Of a stretch of 64,000 bases of DNA, positions 1 through 12,500 are shown one piece after another; within the stretch, counting starts at the first letter, position 1, and every line of letters begins with the position of its first letter. The stretch covers positions 184,002,897-184,066,896 of the forward strand of contig OZ038379.1 of NCBI GenBank assembly GCA_964036045.1, given 5' to 3'. Source of the stretch: Eutreptiella sp. 'Long Island Sound 2002'. Lineage: Eukaryota > Euglenozoa > Euglenophyceae > Eutreptiales > Eutreptiaceae. Under the pieces are notes generated by a model that saw only the letters and a list, made by a program, of their open reading frames with translations, was not told the DNA's origin and did not search any database. Both the position numbers and the translations under genes were made by a program.

Positions 1-1440
1 GATTGTTTCAGAGAAGCGGACAACACAGGAGGTGTTTTTGTAATTGTCTCCATCGAATAACAAGACAGCATGTAGGTTGAAACATGAAGGTGGTGCTGCG
101 CTTTCTCGGGAGCAATTGGTGTTCATTCGTTTCTGTGGAATATATATGCTTTGATTTTCGTTGATTGTCGTGAGGTGCTCTTGACATATTCTTTTTCATC
201 CCTGATGGGCTGTGATCGTCTTTTTTTGCTCCATTTGTTTAGCATGCGGAGTGGTTGGTATTCTATTTATTATGATGGCATTTCATGCCATGCAACCATT
301 TGTGCACTAATGTTTCCAACCAAAGTGTATTTTTGGGGCCTTTAGGCGGCCATGGCATGTCACATGGCATTGTCACCCAAAGATGTTATATTCGTAAACA
401 TCAGCTTGTGTGGCATCGGCACAAAGGTTTGGATATCCTGCTATCCGGCCATATCAGTATCGTTTCGCACAGTGCACTCTTCGGACTTCTTTGGTTTAGA
501 TTGTCTTGCTTTGTTTTGCTGTGTTGTGTAATTTTTTGCTTTGGTGGCATAAAACCACCCTGGGGTGGTTTTATCACCCCGAAGGGGGTGGTTTTAACAA
601 GGGTGGGTGGTTTTATCTCCCATGAAGGGTGGTTATATGCCCCCAAAGGGGTGTTTTTATCCCCCAAAAGGGGTGGTTTTATCCCCCATAAAAGTGGGCA
701 TAAAACCACCCGGGGTGGTTTTAAGGGTGGTTTTATACCCCATTTGGGGGTGGTTTTATGCCCGGGACCAAACAACCACCGGGGTATGCCAAAATAGGTC
801 GGGACGTAAGAAGATGGGGGGGGAAACACAACGCTCATAGCAGAGGCATGGGAACATGCACGGATGCGCAATGCCATCAAACAGCTGGTGGATGAAGCAA
901 ATGATGGACTACCACGGCAAGACAGTGATTGACAAATGCAAAGAGAGTGCAAGAGGCTTGCGAAGGAGAGGAGGAGATTAGTTTACAGAGGGTTAGCTGG
1001 CTAGGTACAGTCATGGACCAAGAGTGTAGTGGGATGTTACGGTGCTGAGTGCAAGCGGGATCATGTGGAGGGTGCATGCTTGCTTGTTTCCTTTGTGGAT
1101 ATGAAAATGCCTCCAAGTGTTTTCCGGTTGTTGGGCGCATGCTTTGCAACGGATCCTTGCAGGGGCCTTCGGGAAAGATGCTGCAGACCCCGCCAAGAAC
1201 CCTTGTTCTTACGCCTAACTGGTCCCAACCTAAGGTACGACAGATACCATAAATCTCCACCCCACAACGACACCTGATAAACAATCCTCAGCTTGGAAAC
1301 TGCCGCATCACTAGGCTGGAATGCTCAAGCGGCTAACTGTACACAGGGCACCACCCATCGCTTCTCAAGCAGATCGACCCTGTCCTCTGTACACGACAGC
1401 AGCTGTGCCCAACATAGCATTTTTCACATTCATGCTGAGT
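1..1440. other. Stretch without a supportable gene (left edge)
   Basis: No open frame here carries a recognisable motif. The base composition is mixed, and the only structured sequence is the minisatellite at about 545-781. The part nearest the LINE remnant (1061-1440, minus strand) could hold more of its decayed 3' end, but I see no motif that proves it. Confidence 0.5.
545..781. repeat. GGTGGTTTTAT minisatellite with self-complementary units
   Basis: Units of the form GGGGTGGTTTTATCCCCC repeat about ten times with variable spacers. Several copies appear as reverse complements (CATAAAACCACC beside GGTGGTTTTA), so the array can fold on itself. The frames open through it are by-products of the repeat. 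Confidence 0.75.
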
Positions 1441-1446
1441 AACCTT

Positions 1447-2238
1447 CTATTGGGCTGACGTAGCCAAATAGAATACCTTTTTTTTGACAAATTTGGCATG
1501 AGTCCAACAGTACGAGATAATCTCGGAATTAGGCAACCCTGGAGGGAGGACATTACATACAGTGTAGTGTCCTCCCCTGTCCACGACAGGGGTCATTGCA
1601 ACACGGAGGAGGCCACTTCTATCTCCCCTATAGGGTGTACCAGCAGTGCAGCATTGCAGTCGCCACACCTCATGCACCATGCTCACCCAGAGTCCTTCCT
1701 CGGGATTTTTGTTGACACGGCCAAACAGCATACCAAGATAACGAAAACTATCTTCCACTCCAACCCCCAATAAACGGTGTCCCCTCAATGGGAGACGGGA
1801 TCCTCACACAAGACCACGCGTGACCTGGCCATGTTAACTTGCAGGCCTGAATGCGCGCCATACACAGCCAACCGGGATCTCACAACCTCCATGACGCGAG
1901 CCACCTGTGCGCTGGTACCCAGAACATACAACAGCACATTTTCATATCAGAACATAACCTGAACCTGCGCTTGACCTAACCAGGACAGTCATGAGTAGGG
2001 CAAACAGAGCTGGGGACAGGGGCTGCCCCTGCCTGACCCCTGAACAGGGTCTGAAATCCCCATCTTTGGCATAACCGGACCCCACGAAAAGGAGAATGGG
2101 GGCTCCTGTTAGAGACAGGAGCACCTGCAGATAAGGCTCAGGCAACCGCAAACAAAGGTAAACATATGGTCCCCGGGTAACAAAATCATACGCTTTTCGC
2201 TTTTCGCGTTCTTGCGAACATGCACCGACCACACCCAA
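1447..2238 (-). mobile_element. Degraded non-LTR (LINE) reverse transcriptase remnant
   Basis: The minus strand encodes reverse transcriptase-like pieces. The segment 1942-2238 carries a KAYDFV-like motif and then GVRQGQPLSPALFALL, matching the conserved LINE-type block GVRQGxPLSPxLF. The segment 1447-1788 carries SFRYLG and a W-rich thumb-like stretch, as seen after the catalytic core in LINE polymerases. Both pieces lie in the same frame but are separated by in-frame stops, and the usual FADD catalytic motif cannot be found between them, so the copy is dead. A weak continuation may reach 1365 in another frame. No endonuclease domain or poly(A) tail was identified. The family call rests on the RT motifs and I am fairly sure of it; the clade cannot be given. 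Confidence 0.7.
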
Positions 2239-3088
2239 CTTTCAATATAACACTCTTGTTAGCCCAAATGCACATGCACACCAAATTTGAAGCATTATTT
2301 TTGCACCATTTCGGAGAAAGTGGCTTTCAGTCTTATTACAGGCATGATGACCACAAACAACGCACACCACACCATGCCCGAAGAAGCACCTTGCAGAAAT
2401 AACTAGTCCCTTGTGCCGCAGTTCTCCTAAATGTACGCAAAGCTTTGTCTGCTTGTTGTTCTGCCTTCCCATGATACGCATAGTATCGTTTCTTGCATCG
2501 TGGATGAGGACCACCATGACGAGAATACCGAAGCCCCCTACGCCTGAATCTGCCAGACAGGCCCTGCCTAATTTCAGCGGCAATCCAGAGTGGAGCGAGA
2601 CGTTAGGAAAGGAGATGATTGATAGGCACACTGGTGCGCACGATCCCCCTCCGCATCCCACATGGACCGAAACCCCGAAATGCTGCAGGGGGGGGGGGGG
2701 GGGCAATCATCATTTCCACTGCAACAGTATCGGTGTAATTTGGGTAAGTACGGCGTATTGGAGTTGGGATAGCACATCCCACCGGTGGGATGAGGCCAGA
2801 AACTGAAGACTGTTGGGGTCATGATATGTAGCGGCAGCACTGCCAGGTGCTTGCTGCCTGCATGCGACCACAAGGGTGGAGACAGCCCGGCTTGAAGGTT
2901 CCGCGGCACTCATTTGGCCATATGGGACTGCTCCTGCGGGGCCGTGGTGGGGGCCGAGAAACAAGTGTGCGTGTGGTGTGGAGCTTGACGGAGATTCTTA
3001 GTGGGAGTCATCCCCTGAGCTGCACCCACTGCTGCATGGAGAAGGGGGCGGGGGGGGGGGGGGGGGCAAATGGTTGGATCAGAGCAAG

Positions 3089-3442
3089 GGGCCATATGGG
3101 GGGCCGACTGGGGGTACCTGGAGTTGGGACCCGGGACCCCCGCCATGGGTTAGGGGGTCCATATACAAGAAAAAAGTTCTGCAGGACCCAGGTCCAAATA
3201 CACACACATTTTTTTATCAAATAGGCCAGTTCAGAGTGTGCCAGGTGCCGCAGTGGGCCAAGTTCGAAGCTAAATACAGGTTTCGGCAAAGCCAGGGTGT
3301 GCATACGGGCTTCAGCTCACGGCTGGGCCCCCATGTTTTCCCGTTGGGGTTGGTGTTGTCATGTTAGCGGGTCCAAATACACACACAGCGGCCACAATGC
3401 ACAAAGAAGTTTTGACCCCCCCCCAAAAAAAGGGGGTACCCA
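3089..3442 (+). repeat. Dispersed repeat R1, copy 1 (with internal insertion)
   Basis: This matches 27262-27424 in order and orientation: a GGGGGCCGAC..GGTACCTGGAGTT head, the stretch ACAAGAAAAAAGTT..CAGGACCCAGGT, then CAGCGGCC and AAAGAAGTTTTGAC followed by a C run and AAAAAAGGGGGTACC. Relative to the other copy, this one is interrupted by about 179 bases (3209-3387) bounded by an 18-base direct repeat. Confidence 0.7.
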
Positions 3443-3961
3443 GGACCCGCCACATTACAACATTCCTGCAACTGCGCTGGGCCAGGGCTAGGGTTCAGGT
3501 TCAACATAGGGTCAGGCCCAGGGCCCTAATGACCCTGACCCTAACCCCGGGACATGCACCTCAGATCAGGGGTCAGTGGCAGTCTTGTGGGGGACGCAAA
3601 GCGGACCACGCCATGACAGACTGCAACGATTTGCCGCGGGTATCAAAAGCGGCGTTATCCAATGCTGGACGCACGGGACCAACTCAGCGGCTTTGAATCT
3701 GGAAGACGCATGTTGAAACGTGACGTACAGTTCAGACCTCACTTTCTGTCATACTTGCATTCTACATTGAAGCCTGAGCAGTTTGAGTGTACACACGGAC
3801 GAAACTAAAAAATTACCGCTTGCTGCACGCATCGAAGAGAATTTTCGGCCACAACCCCTTGACCACTATCTGTTAAACCCAGGGGGAAGGGCAGGCTGAG
3901 GGGGGTCGCAAACAATGACCTACCCCACCCTTTGGGGGACACCCAGGGATGTATTAGAAGA

Positions 3962-4110
3962 GAGGAGAGGGGGGGGGTTTGGGACCCAAAAATATGTGCA
4001 CCAAAAATGGCCCGACCAGATTATCCCTATGGTAAATTTCGTTTTGTCCCACGATGGTGACTTTGGTCTGGAGGGGGGGGGGGGGGGGATAACCCCCCCC
4101 TCCTCCTATG
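3962..4110 (+). repeat. Dispersed repeat R2, copy 1
   Basis: A G run is followed by TTTGGGACCCAAAA, then ACCAAAAATGGCC, GACCAGATT, TAAATTTCGTTTT and TGACTTTGGTCTGG before a second G run. The same order occurs at 42050-42215, so this is an interspersed element rather than chance. Confidence 0.7.
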
Positions 4111-4755
4111 GTGTACGGCCATTCAAATACTTCCCTGGGGACACCAGGTTTGACCAAAATGACCTTGCTTTGCTCAATTAACGATGCGTGGAGGCAGCAC
4201 AGCGTAAACCTGGACCCGACACACTCAGTGTAAGGGGAAGGGGCAGGGGTCCAGTGGGGGTTTGAAATTCGGTTTCAAAGTTGCTTTGCCAAAATATTCA
4301 AATTCCACAATTAATTCTGACACATACCGGGGGAAGAAAATTGTTTACCACTCACTCACCATCAGTGGGCGAAAAACAGGAACCTTTTGTGGAAGCATAA
4401 CTGAACCTCGCAAACACCCAACAAACCATAATGACCTGAAACATGGACGACCTAAAGAAGCCGCAACGTGCAATCCCTGGAAAGATCCCCACCCAGCAGT
4501 ACTCCGTATCAGAAGCACCGGCGTCTTTGTACGCCCTCCTCACCCTTTGACAGGGCGCTTTGTAGACAGGCGCATTGGCTGCAGTCGCCATCAGCAGCGA
4601 GGGGGTTAGAGGAACATGCGACGTAGTGGGGTGGATTAGGCAATCTGTGGATTGGCAGTGAAGCCAATCAGTTGGTTGGGCTCGTCCACGTTGCAATCGC
4701 TGATTGCAACACAAGTTGGCTGGCCAGCCAACCAGTCGGCTAGCCGTACAGTCAG

Positions 4756-5022
4756 GCTTCCTACCCCCCCCCCCCCCCCGTAATCTCCCCACCAATGTCG
4801 TGACGGTTCCCCCCCACGGGGGGAGGGGGGGATTGCACCACAAAACTGTACCATAGTATCACAGTGTAAATCAGCCTCGGCGCCTTGTAAAACATTTCTG
4901 TGGCGCCTTTGGCACCTGGTACTTTCTGTGCTTTTTGGGCCGAGTGACCGTTCCCCTCCCCCAGGGGGGGGGGGATTGCAAGGGGCGGGGAGATTACAAG
5001 GGGGCGGGGGGGGTGGAAGGTA
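4756..5022. mobile_element. Foldback element with G/C-run arms (copy 1)
   Basis: The ends are inverted repeats: CTACC plus a long C run plus GTAATCTCCCC at the left, and GGGGAGATTACA plus G runs plus GGAAGGTA at the right. The inside carries TGACGGTTCCCCCC and a GCGCCTTTGGCACC core that recurs in copies near 62.0-62.3 kb and 63.0-63.3 kb. There is no coding capacity, so it resembles a MITE or foldback element. No clear target-site duplication was found. Confidence 0.6.
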
Positions 5023-5127
5023 TGTCGCTGTGTCTCGCAGGGTGGCGCGGGGTCCTCCAGTAGCCCTTGTGTCTTGTCGCAGCGCACATACTGTGCATGT
5101 ACAATCCGCAGCACTGAAATAGTCTAC

Positions 5128-5259
5128 GATGGCCTGTGGGTGCTGGAGCTCGGAGCTGGTCCTGAGGAGCAACCCGGGCTGTCCAGGCTTGCGCTTGAAG
5201 AGGGGGAGGTACCCCCCCCCCTCCCTCTCCACGGTGGCCTCGTGCCAAACCCCCCCTCT
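5128..5259 (-). CDS. Possible orphan exon, function unknown
   Basis: About 44 codons on the minus strand show strong C/G preference at third positions (WHEATVEREGG followed by YLPLFKRKPG and SSELQHPQAI). They are bounded by a possible acceptor (CTTCTTTGGAAG) and a possible GTAGAC donor. I recognise no family and found no partner exon on either side, and the neighbours are mobile G/C-run elements. It may be a gene fragment carried or broken by repeats. Confidence 0.25.
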
Positions 5260-5385
5260 CTTCCAAAGAAGGCCCCGGGGTTGCGCGGATATGGCCACAC
5301 AGGAGCACACTGTCCTGCCCTTCCCACCCGTTGTGCCGACGGTGTGCCACTGATTCATGTTCAAAAAAAAGGGGGGGGGGGGCAC

Positions 5386-5757
5386 AGGCCTGGGCAGGGG
5401 TTGCCATAATAAAATAAAAAAAAAAACTCGGAGTGTCCAATACGCCCTATGATGGCGGTCGGTGGGTAACTGATGGCGGTTGGTGGGTAACCGATGGCGG
5501 TTGGTGGGTAACCGATGGCGGTTGGTGTGTAACCGATGGCGGTTGGTGGGTAACCGATGGCGGTTGGTTGGTAACCGATGGCGGTTGGTGTGTAACCGAT
5601 GGCGGTTGGTGTGTAACCGATGGCGGTTGGTGTGTAACCGATGGCGGTTGGTGGGTAACCGATGGCGGTTGGTGGGTAGCCACCAAACATCAGAGAGTGG
5701 TTGCCTTAGTAAAAAAAAAAAAGGCTGAGCGTCCTTATGGCAACCCCTGGGCCTGGG
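5386..5757. mobile_element. Inverted-repeat-bounded element containing a 21-bp minisatellite
   Basis: CAGGGGTTGCCATAA (5395-5409) and its exact reverse complement (5735-5749) enclose the unit, with partial similarity extending a few bases further out. Just inside each end is an A-rich tract. The interior (5451-5679) is a tandem array of about eleven copies of the 21-base unit GATGGCGGTTGGTGGGTAACC. Because 21 is a multiple of three, all frames read through it as short peptides; none is a real gene. Confidence 0.65.
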
Positions 5758-6519
5758 TCAGAAGGGTCGGCTTGCATACGGGATCACCGGCCATACCAGG
5801 TTTGGCAGCAGCCAGAAGGCCCCGGTCCCCGGACCACGCACCCCTGGCTGCACTGCTGCACTGGGGAGACCGCGCAAGCAGCATCGTCACACAAATCCAT
5901 ATCAACCCGCACAGCAGTTTGTCTTCATCGTTTGGGACATTTGGGTGGGTGCAGGGTATCTGATCAGCCACCCGCTCACACACATTCCGGCTGTCACTGA
6001 TAATCCAAGCAAAGCGCCACGATATGAATGTCGGAAGGTTGTCGGGCTCAGCCAGCGATACAAAGGGATACGGGCGTATATTCACTGGAGCATTGGATGC
6101 GCGTTCCCACGAACCTACCTCGAACCGAGGAAGCGCTGTGCGCGCTTGCCACACAGTGGCTGACGGCCTTTGCACGGTCTCAACTGTCTTGTTCACCAAT
6201 GACCGATGCTCTTGGTCTTGGTCTTCCACCACAAAAGCGCTGCTCCGTACAGTATCTCCCACGCAGCAAGAAAGGCCTCATTAAGAAACAAGCCTTGGCT
6301 TACACTATTGCTGTGTCCGAGGAAATGCTACTCCCCCTCGCACATTACCCCGGTTTTGGAAGGCACCCGCGCTGCTCTTCACTCTCCGTGCCATCAGTAC
6401 AGCTCCCGGAGGACTCTTTGCACAACCCTTGGCAAGCAATTGTGCCGAGTGCGGCGGTGAAGATCGAATGGTGCTTGACGAGGCAGTGCCACGGGTGAAG
6501 CAGAACCCCCGCCCCGCAA
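5758..6519. other. Intergenic, 3' side of the WD40 gene
   Basis: Both strands have frames of 150-175 codons here (plus 6028-6498, minus 5735-6262), but neither shows a motif, splice partner or convincing codon bias. I see no gene that can be supported. Confidence 0.4.
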
Positions 6520-9500
6520 CTAAGCAAGGGCCGGGGCACCGCCGGAAGTGGAGGCCCCAGGAACAGAGTCCAAGTCATGCGCACCAGGTCCTGCTGCACC
6601 GTTAGAGTGCGAATGCCCGGGGCTCAAGGCGGAATCCCCAGGGCTCGGCTGGGGTGTGGCTTTGTGGGAAGCTTTAGGAGACTTCTTTTTCTTTTTCTTG
6701 CGAGTTGGAGGCTCCGTTGTGGCTTTGCCTGCCGAGGCGACCTCCATACCCACACCCTCTTGCACAGGTTCTGAGGATGCGTGGCCAACAGGCGTCGCGC
6801 TTGGCTCCCCCGGCGGCGTAGCTGCTTCTGTGGGATGCTCCAATGCCGTGCCCATGGGTCCGGACTGTCCGTTGGTCGTGCCGCACTGCTCGACCTGCGG
6901 TTGCTCGGATGCACGGGCGACGCGTTCGTCGGTTGGGCGCACCTCAGGATTGGAAGCAGCGGCCAACCTTCCGTCCCCTTCTGATTCGGGGCCCGCGGTG
7001 GGCTCGCTTGGCGGTTCTACACTAACGCCTCGCAACTCTTCAGCAGGAGCTGTGTCAAGATTGCGCGGCGTGTGTCCGTCTTTCGAGTCGCTTGAAGGGC
7101 TCAGCTTCTTCTTGCGAGGAGCCTTCTTCTTCTTGGGCGTCATCGAAACAAGGGCCGACTGGTCTGCGCCCTCCGGAGTCTCCGGTTGGGAGCCGTCCAC
7201 TCCAGCCGCTCCCGCTTCAGTCCCTCCGGATGCCTCGGGGGGCGCCTGGGGACTGGGGGTGCACGCGACCGCAGCTGCGTCGAGAACCGCCGGGGCCTTC
7301 TTTTTGCGGGGGCGCTTTTTCGGGGGCGCGGCAGACGCGGGTGCGGACTGTGACGTGGGCGGCAGAGCGTCCGCCGTTGGCGCATCGCTGGATGGGGCAG
7401 TGACTGCGGCGGGGGCCGGCGCATCGCTCGTCGCGACGGGGGGCAGCGCATCGCTCGTCGCGACGGGGGCCGGCGCATCGCTCGTCGGGGCATCCAACGG
7501 CGCCGAGGGCAGCTTCAGGGACCTCCTCCCCGGCGGCACAGCGGCAGCCGCGTCGTCCCCGCCGACGTGCCCGAAGGAGGGGACCACCTGCACGGAGTCG
7601 ACGCGCGGCGCGGGACTGCCCTGCAGCTCCGCCGCGGACCGCCCGGCGGTGGCCACCAGGGCGGCCCACCCGGCGGGGGGGGCGGCGTCCCCGGCCCAGA
7701 GCAGCCGGAGGACGCCCGCGTCCGCCGCGTTGGCGACGACGACGTTGCCCCTCGCGGCGAGCGCGGTCACGCCGGGCTCCGGCGCGGCCCCCAGCGGGCG
7801 GCCCTGCAGGTCCCAGACGGACACGGCCTCGGCCCCGGCCCCCACTAAGAACCGCCCCAGCACGGCGCTCAGGCAGCACAGCCCCGCGTTGGGCCCGGCG
7901 ATCGTCGCGGAGCACGCCCCGGCGCCGAGCTGCCACACCCGCGCGGACCCGTCCACGCTGACGGTGGCGGCCACGTCCGGGCCCACCGCCACCAGCCCCG
8001 ACACGCCCTGCGAGTTGCCCTGCAGCCGCCGCGGCGCCGCCCGCAGGCCCTCCGGCGACGGGGGGCCCAGCGGCCCCCACACCAGCACCGCCCCATTCAG
8101 GCCCCCGGCCGCGAGCCACTGGGCCTCTTGGGGGGCGCCCGCCGGGACGAAGGCGAGGCACGTCAGGTAGCCCCCCTGCACGTCGGCCTCCGTTGCGCAC
8201 GCGGCGTCCGCGGGGTCGGCCCCGAGCCGCCACAGCGACAGGCGGTCCGCGCCGCACACGAGCCACTCGGCCGCGGGGGACGCGGGGGCGGCCGCCCCCG
8301 CGTCCCAGAACGCGAGGCACGTGACCGCGGCGTCGCGGGCCCGGGGCAGGCCCACGGGGGGGGCGCGGCCGCGCGCGTCGCAGACGGCGATGGAGCCGTC
8401 GTCGTGGGCGCTGGCGATGCGGCCCCGGCCCGAGGCCGCGAGGGCGATGACGGCGGAGCCGTGCTGCCACCCCGTTGGCAGCCGGGCGCACGGGCCGGGG
8501 CCGGGGGAGGGGTCCGGGGATTGACTGGGGGCGGGCGGCAGCAGGTCCCACAGCACCACAAGCCCGTCGCCGCTGCCCGTGACGATGTGGGACGTGGTCG
8601 TGGCGATGCACCGCAGCGGCAGCGTGGGCGCCTTCAGTCGACCGATGGCGGAGAGGGCCTTCCCAGTCCACTCCGAGGCCCCCCGGTCCCACAAACCGGG
8701 GCCTGCACGCGGCGCCTCCAAGATGGCCTTGACGCCCGCCGCGTGCCCGCCGCAGAGCCGGCCCCACTGTTCGGCCTCGGCCTCGGCGATCCGCCCGGCC
8801 GCCTCCGAGTGCGCGAACTGAAGGGCGTCGCGCGCGCGCTCCTGCTGGGCGAGCAGGCCCAACTGCGAGTCGAAGCGCGCCTCCGGCGCCTGCCAGCGAA
8901 CACCCCCGTCCTGCGCACCGCACACCCAGAGCGTCAGCCCAAGCGTCGGGTCGGCACACACCACCGCGGCGGCGCCGGCAGCCAGGCCCTCGACCGGCAC
9001 GTCCAAGGCCCCGATGCGTCGCCCGCGCGCGACGTCCCACAGCTGCAGCCCCCGGCCGGCACGAGACGTGACGGCGAGGGCACGGCCAACGGCCACGAGC
9101 CCAGCAAAGGCCGGCCGGTCATCGCCGCTGTGGAGGTCGGCCAGGCAGGCCCCTGTGCACTGATCCCAGACCCTCAGGGACCCGTCGGCGGAGGCCGAGA
9201 GCACGCGCGCGCCCTGGGCCGCGTCTGTGGCGCCGCCGGCATCGGCGCCCGGACTGATGGCCAGGCCCCGGACCGGGCCCGTGTGGCCCGCGAGGGTGCC
9301 GCGCGGCTGCAGGGCGTCAGGCCCCAGCGCCCACCATTTGACGGTGCCGTCCTCGGCGCCGCTGTACAGCGCGCCCCCGGGGGCGGCCGCCAGGGCGCAC
9401 ACCGCGGCACCGTGCGCCGCGGCCACCCCGAAGCGCGGCTCGAGCGTCCCGGCGGACCGCACGGCCAGACTGCCGTCGGCGGCCCCGGCCACCAGGACGG

Positions 9501-12500
9501 GGCGTGGCTGGGCGTCGGGCGCCGGGGCAGACGACGGAGGGCCGTGCTCGACGAGCGCCAGGGCCCCCACCGCCGCCGCTCCCGCGGTCGTGCACGCGAC
9601 CCGGTACTCGTCCATGTCCCACAACACGAGGGGGCCGTCGGCGCACGCGCACACCAGCCCCTCGGGCGTCGCCGCCACCGCCGTCACCGCCGCCGTCCCG
9701 GACCGCAGCGTCGCCTCCAGCGCGCCGGTCCCGAGGTGGTACAGCTGCACCTCCCCCGTCCCCCTGCCCACGACCGCCAGCTGCCCCATCAGCGCGACGC
9801 ACCGGACGGGGGCCGCCCCCGGCAGCCCGACGCTGCCGCAGTAATGCAGGGCCAGGGGCGGGGCATCGGGCCCGGGGGGCGGCAGGGGGTCCCAGGGCTT
9901 GACGCCGGGCCCAGTGCCGCGCTCCTGCGTCTCCCGTCGCCGGCGCACGACACCGGCCCGGGACTCGCTGGCGGCCGCGTCGATTCCGTCGCGCGCCTCC
10001 GCGGCGTCCCCGATCAGCGCGGCCCGCGCCTGAGCCTCGCAGTAGAGCAGCCGCCAGAAGTTGGTCTGCAGATCCGCCGCGTCGCCGCGGGTGCGCGTCG
10101 TGGGAAGCAACGGGAGGCGGCCTTGCGCGTGCGGAATCCGGGGGAGCGGCCCCTCGAGCGGCACCGCCTGCAGCGACCAGAGCGACACCTCCGCCGCGGC
10201 CGCGGCGACGAGCACGTCCCCCGCGGCGCCGACCGCGTGGACGTGCTGGTCGAGCAGCAGGGGCCGCATGCTGAGGAGGTCCCAGAGGCACAGCCGGGCG
10301 TCCTCCATCACCACCGCCACGTGCCGCGCCCCGAGCCCGCAGAGCGTGACCAGGGCCCCGCCGAGGGGCGGCAGCACCGCCCGGCATCCGCCCGTCTCCA
10401 CGTCCCACACCTGCACCTCCCCGTCCGGGGCCCCCGCCACCACCGTGCGCCCGTCCAGCGGGGCGAGCGCCTGCACGGCCGGCCCCCCCAGAGCCCGTCC
10501 GGCCTCGAAGCACGCGCGCTCGGCCGTGCTCAGATCCCAGGCTCGGAGCCCCACTTCCGCCGAGGCGGCGCAGAGCGTCGCCCCGGCGAACGCGAGACCG
10601 CGCACCGCGTGGGTGCCCACGTCGACGCAGTGCAGGAGGGTGAGGGTCCGCGCGTCCCACAGCGCCACGCGGCCGCGGCAGTCGCCGGACACAACGAGCG
10701 CCGGGTGCCGGCCCCCGCCGGGGGCGCCGGCGAGGGCGCAGACCCCGGCGCCGGGCGCCCGCGGCACCCGCGCCGCGACAACGTACCGGTCCAGGTCCCA
10801 CGCCACGAGGGCGCCGTCCGCGTGGCCGGAGACCAGCAGCCCCCCAGCGGGACACGCCAGCGCGGCCACCCCAGCCGCGCCCGGACCCGCCGCCAGCATG
10901 GCCTCCTGCCGACCTGACTCCACGTCGTAAACCCCAACCGCCCCGTCCTCGAGCCCCAGGAGCAGCAGCGCCCCCAGCACCTGCAGGCACCGCACACGGG
11001 CCGTCTGGCCGCGCGCCGCGCCCGCCTCCAGGGCCCCCACAAGACGCAGCACCGCCAACCCGCCCTCATCGACCCCCTGCAGGCGCCCGCTGAGGCCCAT
11101 CCACCAGAAGTCCCGCGCGGCCCCTCCTCCCGCGCGCCCCTGCCGCACGCGCCGCGCCCGGATCTCCGCGGCGTCCCGCTCGCGGTGCACGGCCACAAGC
11201 AGCGCGCGCGCCGCCTCCTCCGCGTTCCCGAGCGCCTCCCGCAGCGCGCCCTCCCGCAAGGCCACGGCCTCGGCCGCCGCGTCTTGGGCCACGTGCAGCG
11301 CCAGGGCCGCGTCGTGCACCAGCGCCCCGCCCCCGGCCCCGGCCCCGGGCCTGCGCCCCACGCCCCACAAGTGCACGGCCCCGGCCCCTTCCGCCGTCAG
11401 AAGCAGCGCCCCGGCGGTGCAGGACGCGCGCACGTCGCGCGTGCGGCACTGCAGCAGGGAGCGCCCAGTGCGGCAGTCCCAGGCCTCCAGGCCTCCCGTG
11501 CCGTGCGCGACACCCACCGCGACGACACCGCCGGCAAGGGCGTACACACCACGAAGGCGGCTGGCGAAGGTGGTGTGTACGCAGAGCACAGGCTGCAGAG
11601 CCGGGGGACCCACAGGGCTCTCCATTGCAGTGGGGCTGGCGCTTGACCTTGGACCGGTGGCCTCTGGACGCCAAAGGTACACAGCCCCATCCGCGGCCGC
11701 AGACAGAAGGCCCAGGGGGCCCGCAGGGGCGAGAGAGCACACCGCCCCCGTGTGCCCACGCAGCGCCCCGGCGGGTGCGGCGACGGCCTTCGCTTCAGAG
11801 GACGGGCAGGGCCAGTACTGGATCGTGCCATCCGCAGTGCCAGCGTAGACTGTGAGCCGCACCACCGCGAGGCTCAGCACGTGCGACGGGGCTGTGAGTT
11901 GGTGCAGCAGCTGCAGCGGCTCGGCGGCCCAGACGGCGACGGCTCCGCTGCCGTCCGCCGCCGTGAAAAAGAACGCGGGGTGCGTGGCACTGCCGGGGCT
12001 GGCGCTGGGGCTTAACTCAGAGCCGGCCTTGGGTGGAGCTTCCGGGTCGGAAACCCACACGTCCTCCGCACGGCACGCGGCCATGGAGCGGATGGCCGTG
12101 GCGTGGCCGTGGCGCAGGCTCCGGAGCGCGCAGTACGTGTCCAAGTCCCACTGCTGCAACGTCCCGTCGGAATGGCCCGCGTAAAGGCAGGGCCCGTGCG
12201 CCAACAGGCACGTGACCGGGCAGCTGGGGCCCGGCAGCGTGGCGGCGGCGGCGGCGGCAGGAGTGCGGGGGCCGGCCAGACTGTGAAGGGCCACGGCCCC
12301 GCTTTCCAGCCCGACGGCAAGAAGCGCCCCAACCAGCGCCAAGCAGCGGACGTCATTGTGTCGCACGGCCAAAGTGGCCCAATACTCCAACGCACCGTCC
12401 ATCACCGCCTCTTCCTTCAGCCCCTCGGGCCCGGCTGCCTCCCAAACCCCCAGGCCAACCAGGCCCTCCGTCCCCCGTCCCTGCATTCTCCGCCTCCACT

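Larger units (their letters stand above)
2239..4755. other. Intergenic, dispersed repeats and G/C runs
   Basis: No gene is supported. The stretch contains several runs of 10 or more G or C (near 2690, 3050, 4070, 4765), two dispersed repeats annotated separately, and a short CCCTAA/CCCTGA-like patch at about 3520-3545 that is too short to call an interstitial telomere. Confidence 0.5.

Noticed and set aside
3474-3552. Interstitial telomere repeat
   Set aside because: Only a few CCCTAA/CCCTGA-like units in a GGGTTC-rich patch, with no regular array.
5433-5963. Repeated WVTDGG-type frame
   Set aside because: The 21-bp minisatellite unit is a multiple of three, so every frame stays open; it is not a protein gene.
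8128-10917. 929-codon plus-strand frame opposite the WD40 gene
   Set aside because: It is an antisense shadow of extreme GC third-base bias: Arg/Gly/Ala/Pro-rich with no motif, while the minus strand has clear WD repeats.
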